From: an uncultured Collinsella sp.
GTDB lineage: Bacteria; Actinomycetota; Coriobacteriia; Coriobacteriales; Coriobacteriaceae
Direction of reading: 5' to 3'
Assembly (NCBI GenBank): GCA_902492825.1
Contig: CABUMZ010000087.1
Span: forward strand, 1 to 8,289
DNA length: 8,289 nucleotides
Shown here: positions 1 to 5,353 of the stretch, in pieces
How positions within the stretch are numbered: the stretch's first letter is position 1
Layout: each line of letters starts with the position of its first letter
The notes under the pieces: generated by a model
The model's database searches: none
The model's input: only the letters and a program-made list of their open reading frames with translations
Told to the model about the DNA's origin: nothing
Translations under genes and position numbers: made by a program

Positions 1-151
1 GTCGCTGTTGGTTCGGACGTTGGGAAGCGTTTGCTGCACTACGCTGCTGACCGTGGCTCGGCGCGATAGGACGCGGCGACTGAACGCCGCCGGTGTGCCT
101 GCTCGGCTGCTGCGGATCGGGAATCAGTTGAGTTCGATCGTTTTGCGACAT
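1..151 (-). CDS. Unrecognised protein with Gln/Pro-rich, probably disordered N-terminus (partial, runs off left edge)
   Basis: An open frame starts at the ATG at 151 and stays open to the window edge, giving 50 full codons. The protein begins MSQNDRTQLIPDPQQ and then becomes a low-complexity Gln/Pro/Ser/Arg stretch: 10 of 50 residues are Gln, with very few hydrophobics. There is no signal peptide or membrane segment in the visible part, which looks like a disordered N-terminal tail ahead of a domain outside the window. An AAGGA ribosome-binding site at 162-166 is 10 nt from the ATG at 151. An in-frame ATG at 160 is only 1 nt from that site, so 151 is preferred. A TATAAT box at 209-214 fits as its promoter. 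The family and function cannot be named. The start signals and upstream promoter make a real gene more likely than chance, but only the tail is visible. Confidence 0.55.
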   Translation of the reverse strand, partial: MSQNDRTQLIPDPQQPSRHTGGVQSPRPIAPSHGQQRSAANASQRPNQQR

Positions 152-208
152 CGTATGCATATCCTTCGATTTTCGCCTTGCGGTTCATCGTGTTTTTACT
201 GGGCTTGC

Positions 209-214
209 ATTATA
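209..214 (-). promoter_or_regulatory. Candidate -10 box for the left-edge minus-strand gene
   Basis: The minus strand reads TATAAT exactly here, inside a locally AT-richer stretch. It lies 58 nt upstream of the ATG at 151, which would give a leader of about 50 nt. The -35 match is weak: ACCACA with an 18-nt spacer matches 3 of 6. It sits downstream of the sdaA terminator hairpin, consistent with a new transcription unit starting here. Confidence 0.45.
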
Positions 215-255
215 GCGATTGCCCTGCTGTTTGTGGTACGGAAACGGTGGCATTC

Positions 256-282
256 AAAAGAGGTGGGACATTTGTCCCACCT
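256..282 (-). terminator. Palindromic hairpin downstream of sdaA, probable terminator
   Basis: A perfect 22-nt palindrome-type hairpin, AGGTGGGACA / TGTCCCACCT around TT (261-282), lies 19 nt past the sdaA stop. On the minus strand the stem is followed by CTTTTG, a short T-run, so it can terminate sdaA. On the plus strand it is followed by TTGAGTTGTTCTTT, a poorer tract. The GGGACA/TGTCCC core is shared with the repeat at 3602-3693, so this may also be a dispersed palindrome used as a terminator. Confidence 0.6.
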
Positions 283-300
283 TTGAGTTGTTCTTTGCCG

Positions 301-1908
301 CTATCCGCACACCCCGCATTTTGCACAGGCCGAAAGTGCGGCCGGAGCCTGCGCGATGCCGCCCTTTGCCGTCTCGCGCAGCGTAGCCGGCAACGCGTGA
401 CCCACTGAGAGCATGACATGTGCCATCTGGTCAAACGGCACTAAGCTCTTAATGCCTGCGAGGGCGAGTTGTGCCGAGCTAAAGGCCGCTGCCACGCCGA
501 TGGCGTTGCGGTTTTGGCAGGGCACCTCCACGAGGCCACCGACGGGGTCACAAACGAGGCCCAGCAGGTTACTCAGCGCGATGGAACTGGCGTCGAGCGC
601 CTGCTCGGGCGTGCCGCCGAGTATCTGCACCAGCGCGGCGGCTGCCATGGCGGCGGCGCTTCCCACCTCGGCTTGACAGCCACCCTCGGCGCCGGCGACG
701 CAGGCGCTCGTGGTGAGGTTGAGGCCGATGGCGGCTGCGCAGTAGAGCGCGTCCATGACTTGCTCGTCGTCGAGCTGCAGGCGATCGGCAAGCGCCAGCA
801 CGCAGCCGGGCACAACACCCGCGGATCCTGCCGTCGGAGCTGCGACGATTACACCCATCGTGGCGGAGCGCTCGAGCACGGCCATCGCGCGGGCCACGGC
901 ATCGGTCTGGACGACTCCCATCAGGCTTGCACTCAAATCGTTGCGGCTGGTGGCATCGACGAGTTTGGCCTCGCCGCCGATTAGCCCACCGAGCGAGCGC
1001 TGCGGATTGGCGAGGGGGGCCGTGGTCTCCTCGCGCATGACGTCGAGCACGCGGCGCATGGCGGCGACGGCGTGGGCCTCGCCGGTCAGACGCACCTCGC
1101 GAACGGCCATGACGGCGCCGATGCTGAGCCCCAGTTCCTCGCACGCATCGAGCAGCTGCTCACCGTCGTCGAAGATTTCCTTGGCCGAGACGCCGGGGGA
1201 GAGCGACGAGGCAGAACCAGGGAGCTCGATAAACGTTGCGTAATCGACATTGTCGAGCTTGCGCAGCATGGGGACGACGGTGTCGTCGGGCGCGCCGTCG
1301 GTCTCAAAGACGGAGTAGGCCTGGCCGCCCACCTCGGTGCGGTAGGTGCGGCAGAAGGCGATGTTCACGTGTGCGTAGGCGAGCAGGTTGGTGAGCGCGG
1401 CGAGTACACCGGGGACGTCCTTGTGTGCCACGAAGAGCGTGGAGTACATGCCCGAGATGTCGACGCCGACGCCGTTAATGCGGCTGATACGCATCTTGCC
1501 GCCGCCCAGGCTCTCGCCGCGGACCTGTGCCGTGGCGCCCGTGTCGTCGACCATGTCGATGTCGACGGTGTTGGGGTGGATGGAGGCGTCGTCGCCCTTG
1601 ATGTCAAAGTGATATTCGAGGCCCTGCTCGTGCGCGAGGTCGAAGGCCTGCTTGATGTTCTCGTCATCGGTATCAAGGCCTAGGATGCCCGCGACGAGCG
1701 CACGGTCGGTGCCGTGGCCGCGGTAGGTGTGGGCGAAGGAGTTCCATAGGCCAAAGGTGACTTTGGTTATGCGGCCTTCCAGCAGGCTGGCGGCAACTTG
1801 GGCGCAGCGCAGGGAGCCGGCGGTGTGCGATGAGCTGGGGCCGACCATGACGGGCCCCAAGATCTCGAATGCCGAGGTCGTAGCTAGTGTTTGCGGCTTG
1901 CCTGCCAT
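301..1908 (-). CDS. sdaA: L-serine dehydratase (L-serine ammonia-lyase), single-chain beta-ACT-alpha, iron-sulfur type
   Basis: Deaminates L-serine to pyruvate and ammonia in the cytoplasm using a [4Fe-4S] cluster, not PLP. The protein has 535 residues. The beta domain comes first, with FEILGPVMVGPSSSHTAGS at residues 14-32. An ACT-like domain follows at about 156-225 (STLFVAHKDVPGVLAALTNLL onward). The alpha domain occupies about 240-520. The three cysteines matching the family's cluster ligands are C411 in GGCQAEVG, C453 in CDPVGG and C464 in PCQNRNA. E. coli SdaA (about 454 aa) is a beta-alpha fusion without this ACT domain; here the architecture resembles a fusion of the two-subunit Bacillus-type enzyme. 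The start at 1908 is chosen because GAAGGAG (1914-1920) is 5 nt upstream. An upstream in-frame ATG at 2040 would translate an inverted repeat and lacks family similarity. The C-terminus carries an extra CAKCGVC (C528, C531, C534). Followed by the hairpin at 261-282. Confidence 0.95.
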   Translation of the reverse strand: MAGKPQTLATTSAFEILGPVMVGPSSSHTAGSLRCAQVAASLLEGRITKVTFGLWNSFAHTYRGHGTDRALVAGILGLDTDDENIKQAFDLAHEQGLEYHFDIKGDDASIHPNTVDIDMVDDTGATAQVRGESLGGGKMRISRINGVGVDISGMYSTLFVAHKDVPGVLAALTNLLAYAHVNIAFCRTYRTEVGGQAYSVFETDGAPDDTVVPMLRKLDNVDYATFIELPGSASSLSPGVSAKEIFDDGEQLLDACEELGLSIGAVMAVREVRLTGEAHAVAAMRRVLDVMREETTAPLANPQRSLGGLIGGEAKLVDATSRNDLSASLMGVVQTDAVARAMAVLERSATMGVIVAAPTAGSAGVVPGCVLALADRLQLDDEQVMDALYCAAAIGLNLTTSACVAGAEGGCQAEVGSAAAMAAAALVQILGGTPEQALDASSIALSNLLGLVCDPVGGLVEVPCQNRNAIGVAAAFSSAQLALAGIKSLVPFDQMAHVMLSVGHALPATLRETAKGGIAQAPAALSACAKCGVCG

Positions 1909-1931
1909 GGGTGCTCCTTCTCTATCCCGTC

Positions 1932-2052
1932 GTTCCGAGGGCTTTGGTATTTGGTCGCCTGCTCTACAGTCCTGGCTCGCACGGAGGCCACATAAAGTGG
2001 CCTCCGGCTCGTGCGGAACTCGCGATCGACCAAATACCAAAGCCCTCGGAAC
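1932..2052. repeat. 121-bp element with perfect 26-bp inverted ends and a nested hairpin, in the sdaA leader
   Basis: The arms 1932-1957 (GTTCCGAGGGCTTTGGTATT onward) and 2027-2052 are exact reverse complements over 26 bp. Between them a second perfect 10-bp stem, CGGAGGCCAC / GTGGCCTCCG (1982-2006, loop ATAAA), is extended by CGCA/TGCG across a bulge. Neither side ends in a T-run, so it is not an intrinsic terminator. No target-site duplication is visible (flanks TCCCGTC and TTAGGAT). On the minus strand the structure ends 11 nt before the sdaA ribosome-binding site. It could be a MITE-like or REP-like dispersed element, or a leader structure for sdaA; the sequence alone does not decide. Confidence 0.85.
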
Positions 2053-2054
2053 TT

Positions 2055-2060
2055 AGGATA
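2055..2060 (-). promoter_or_regulatory. Weak candidate -10 box for sdaA
   Basis: The minus strand reads TATCCT, 4 of 6 matches to TATAAT, directly before the inverted-repeat element. No convincing -35 exists: TTTGCA, with a 20-nt spacer, is the nearest. If real, transcription would start inside the first arm of the repeat and the sdaA mRNA would carry most of the hairpin at its 5' end. The sdaA promoter must lie somewhere in 1921-2148, because the metK terminator is just upstream; nothing better is visible there. Confidence 0.2.
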
Positions 2061-2147
2061 CATGGTAGAGGCGCTCATGCTGCAAAATCCATCAGCTGGA
2101 GACCTATTCTGTGCTCCATGTCGACTCATCTTCACCACCGATTAAAT

Positions 2148-2183
2148 AAAAAAGAGGTACCGGTTGTTTCGGTACCTCTTTTT
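2148..2183 (-). terminator. Strong intrinsic terminator of metK (bidirectional form)
   Basis: A 14-bp perfect stem, AAAAAGAGGTACCG (2149-2162) and CGGTACCTCTTTTT (2170-2183), surrounds a 7-nt loop. On the minus strand it is followed by a run of six T (plus-strand A2148-A2153) and then ATTT. It lies 37 nt past the metK stop, so it ends the metK transcript and separates metK from sdaA. The flanking A and T tracts would also make it work on the plus strand, but no plus-strand gene ends here. Confidence 0.9.
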
Positions 2184-2220
2184 GGTGCGTTTCTATTTGG
2201 CTGTAGCTTTAGCCGCGTGC

Positions 2221-3492
<1,272 letters not shown>

Positions 3493-3515
3493 GACTGTCC
3501 TTTCAAAAAACGTGT

Positions 3516-3542
3516 CCCGGCGACCGTTACCATTCCGCCGGG
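3516..3542 (-). promoter_or_regulatory. Small GC-rich hairpin in the metK leader
   Basis: The minus strand contains CCCGGCG and CGCCGGG, 7 perfect base pairs around a 13-nt loop (GAATGGTAACGGT). It lies 11 nt upstream of the metK ribosome-binding site, within a predicted leader of about 60 nt. SAM riboswitches control metK in several groups, but I cannot match this to a known SAM class. It may be only a leader hairpin. Confidence 0.4.
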
Positions 3543-3560
3543 CTCTCTATGCAAGGGCAC

Positions 3561-3589
3561 ATCATAGCGCGTAAATCAAACATTCACAC
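3561..3589 (-). promoter_or_regulatory. Candidate metK promoter
   Basis: The minus strand has a -10 TATGAT (3561-3566, 5 of 6 matches). With a 17-nt spacer the -35 is GTGTGA (3584-3589, 3 of 6 matches). The predicted start point near 3554 gives a leader of about 60 nt. It lies between the metK start and the inverted repeat, so the repeat is just upstream of the promoter. Confidence 0.45.
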
Positions 3590-3601
3590 CCTTTCCGCAC
3601 C

Positions 3602-3693
3602 TACTCATTGGGGACAGTCTTAAATGACCAGCCTTACCTAAGTGCCGACAGGTTGCCCAAAGAATGGTCATTTAAGACTGTCCCCAATGAGTA
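3602..3693. repeat. 92-bp inverted repeat with perfect 29-bp arms, REP/BIME-like
   Basis: Arms 3602-3630 (starting TACTCATTGGGGACAGTC) and 3665-3693 (ending GACTGTCCCCAATGAGTA) are exact reverse complements over 29 bp. A 34-nt spacer separates them. There is no T-run on either side and no coding content. It sits between the divergent metK and gltX promoters. From memory, GGGGACAG/CTGTCCCC palindromes recur across bacteria and often go with REP-associated (RAYT, IS200-like) tyrosine transposases. No such gene is in this window, so the class assignment is an inference. Confidence 0.85.
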
Positions 3694-3706
3694 TCCCCAA
3701 TGAGTG
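3681..3706. repeat. 13-nt tandem duplication at the right end of the inverted repeat
   Basis: TCCCCAATGAGTA (3681-3693) is followed directly by TCCCCAATGAGTG (3694-3706), differing only at the last base. The first copy is the outer end of the inverted-repeat arm. The second copy lies outside the palindrome, about 12 nt before the weak gltX -35. This suggests a partial second element, a slippage event, or a remnant of insertion. Confidence 0.75.
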
Positions 3707-3718
3707 GGTCGATGCCCT

Positions 3719-3749
3719 TTGTGCGGAGGTTGCTCTGATGCTTTATACT
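3719..3749 (+). promoter_or_regulatory. Candidate gltX promoter
   Basis: A -10 TATACT (3744-3749, 5 of 6 matches) lies 40 nt before the gltX ATG. The best -35 nearby is TTGTGC (3719-3724, TTG matched), with a long 19-nt spacer. Transcription would begin near 3756. This argues against the alternative upstream ATG at 3751 and for translation from 3790. Confidence 0.5.
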
Positions 3750-3789
3750 GATGCGGTTAGACATCCATCCTGCAATCGAGGAGATATCC

Positions 3790-5265
3790 ATGGCATCAGA
3801 CGTTCGCGTCCGCTTTGCACCCTCACCGACGGGCAAGCTGCACATTGGCGGCGCCCGCACCGCTATCTATAACTGGGCTTTCGCCCGTGCTAACGGCGGC
3901 ACGTTCATCCTGCGCATCGACGACACCGACCCCACCCGCTCCACCGACGAGAACACGCAGATCATCCTGCGCGCCATGCGTTGGCTGGGCCTGGACTGGG
4001 ACGAGGGTCCCGAGGTGGGCGGCGATTTTGGCCCCTACGCCCAGACCGAGCGCTTGGACCTGTACAAGCAGGCCGCCCAGAAGCTTTGGGACGAGGGCAA
4101 GGCCTATCCCTGCTTCTGCACCAAGGAGCAGCTCGACGCCGACCGCAAGGCCGCGCAGGAGCGCAAGGACCCCTTCCAGGGCTATCAGCGCCGTTGCCGC
4201 GATCTTGATCCCGAGGAGGCCCGCCGTCGCATCGAGGCCGGCGAGTCCTACGTCCTGCGCATCAAGGTGCCCGAGGACCGCGGCGACGTTGTCATCCACG
4301 ACGCCGTCCACGGCGAGGTGACCTTCGACGCCAAGGAGCTCGACGACTTTGTCATCTTCCGCTCCGATGGCACGCCCACGTACAACTTCGCGACCGTCGT
4401 CGACGACGCCATGATGAAGATCACCCACGTCATCCGCGGCGACGACCATCTGTCCAACACCCCGCGCCAGGTCATGGTCTACGAGGCCCTCGGCGCTCCC
4501 GTGCCCACGTTCGCTCACATCTCCATGATCCTGGGCGCCGACGGCAAAAAGCTCTCCAAGCGCCATGGCGCCACCTCGGTGGAGGAGTACCGCGACGCCG
4601 GTTACCTGTCCGATGCCTTTGTCAACTATCTGGCGCTGCTCGGCTGGTCGCTCGACGGCGAGACCACGATCATCCCGCGCGATGTTCTGGCCAGCAAGTT
4701 CTCGCTCGATCGCATCTCCAAGAACCCAGCGACCTTCGATCCTAAGAAGCTCGACTGGGTCAACGCTGAGTACATCAACGGTATGTCCGATGCTCAGTTT
4801 GCCGACGAGATCATGGTCCCCGAGCTGCACGAGGCGGGTCTCATCGAGGGCAACGTCGAGTACGGCGAGGACTGGATCGACGCGCTTGCCGCTATCGTCA
4901 AGCCGCGCACTAAGATGCCGACCGACGCCGTGACCGTCGCCGCTCCCATCTTTGCCACGGCCGAGACGCTCGAGTATGACGAGAAGTCCGTTAACAAGGG
5001 CCTAGCCAAGGAAGGCATGGGTGCCATCCTGGACGCCGCCAAGGCCGCGCTCGAGGGTGTCACCGAGTGGACCGCCGCGAACATCGACGCCGCGCTTGAG
5101 CCGCTGCCCGAGCAGATGGACCTTAAGAAGCGCGTGGTGTTCCAGGCCGTGCGCGTCGCCGTCTGCGGCAACATGGTGAGCCCTCCACTGGGCGAGACCA
5201 TGGCGCTCGTCGGCCGCGACGACTGCCTGGCGCGCATCGACCGCGCCCGCACGATGGCGCTGTAG
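3790..5265 (+). CDS. gltX: Glutamyl-tRNA synthetase (class I)
   Basis: Charges tRNA-Glu with glutamate using ATP, in the cytoplasm. Whether it also mischarges tRNA-Gln cannot be judged here. The protein has 491 residues, near the usual bacterial length. The class I signature FAPSPTGKLHIGG is at 9-21 (HIGH-type HIGG at 18-21), and the KMSKS-type loop is KLSKRHG at 254-260. A CFC pair (C108, C110) plus C136 resembles the zinc site of E. coli GluRS, with Asp138 where E. coli has His. The anticodon-binding region is the C-terminal part from about 330. The start at 3790 has GAGGAGA (3778-3784) 5 nt upstream. The longer frame from 3751 begins right after the -10 box and adds 13 residues unlike the family. 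It ends in a strong terminator and so forms its own unit. Confidence 0.97.
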   Translation: MASDVRVRFAPSPTGKLHIGGARTAIYNWAFARANGGTFILRIDDTDPTRSTDENTQIILRAMRWLGLDWDEGPEVGGDFGPYAQTERLDLYKQAAQKLWDEGKAYPCFCTKEQLDADRKAAQERKDPFQGYQRRCRDLDPEEARRRIEAGESYVLRIKVPEDRGDVVIHDAVHGEVTFDAKELDDFVIFRSDGTPTYNFATVVDDAMMKITHVIRGDDHLSNTPRQVMVYEALGAPVPTFAHISMILGADGKKLSKRHGATSVEEYRDAGYLSDAFVNYLALLGWSLDGETTIIPRDVLASKFSLDRISKNPATFDPKKLDWVNAEYINGMSDAQFADEIMVPELHEAGLIEGNVEYGEDWIDALAAIVKPRTKMPTDAVTVAAPIFATAETLEYDEKSVNKGLAKEGMGAILDAAKAALEGVTEWTAANIDAALEPLPEQMDLKKRVVFQAVRVAVCGNMVSPPLGETMALVGRDDCLARIDRARTMAL

Positions 5266-5288
5266 CAGCCGTGTAAACGCATGTATCC

Positions 5289-5320
5289 GAGCCCCGTTCA
5301 CCCGAGCGGGGCTCTTGTTT
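5289..5320 (+). terminator. Intrinsic terminator of gltX
   Basis: GAGCCCCGTTC (5289-5299) pairs with GAGCGGGGCTC (5304-5314) as an 11-bp stem with one G-U pair and an ACCC tetraloop. TTGTTT follows. It lies 23 nt past the gltX stop and 33 nt before priA, so priA needs its own promoter or read-through. No clear priA promoter is visible in the short gap. Confidence 0.85.
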
Positions 5321-5337
5321 CTGTAGACGTATGGGAT

Positions 5338-5344
5338 AGGAGGT
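5338..5344 (+). promoter_or_regulatory. Ribosome-binding site that sets the GTG start of priA
   Basis: AGGAGGT is a near-perfect Shine-Dalgarno sequence, 9 nt before the GTG at 5354. There is no suitably placed in-frame ATG nearby, so it supports GTG as the start codon and therefore the QLSLF-containing N-terminus. Confidence 0.8.
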
Positions 5345-5353
5345 GCTGGAGCC

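Noticed and set aside
8..408. Plus-strand open frames of 92 and 76 codons in the left region
   Set aside because: No ribosome-binding site or recognisable protein. They overlap the minus-strand start signals, the palindromic terminator and the 3' end of sdaA.
1909..2040. Extension of sdaA to the upstream ATG at 2040
   Set aside because: The added residues translate the inverted-repeat element. The ATG at 1908 has an ideal ribosome-binding site and begins next to the conserved domain.
1909..2148. T-box or known amino-acid riboswitch upstream of sdaA
   Set aside because: The T-box core (AGGGTGGNACCGCG) is absent, and the structure is a simple long inverted repeat with a nested hairpin and no terminator T-run.
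3751..3789. Upstream ATG for gltX
   Set aside because: It lies right after the -10 box, before the expected transcription start, and the 13 extra residues are not family-like. The ATG at 3790 has GAGGAGA at the right distance.
3642..3872. Small ORF running through the inverted repeat into gltX
   Set aside because: It starts in the spacer of a non-coding repeat, lacks a ribosome-binding site and ends out of frame inside gltX.
3823..4830. 335-codon open frame on the minus strand across gltX
   Set aside because: It is antisense to the conserved gltX gene. The Val/Gly/Ala/Asp-rich product looks like a shadow of GC-rich codons, and no ribosome-binding site or family motif is seen.
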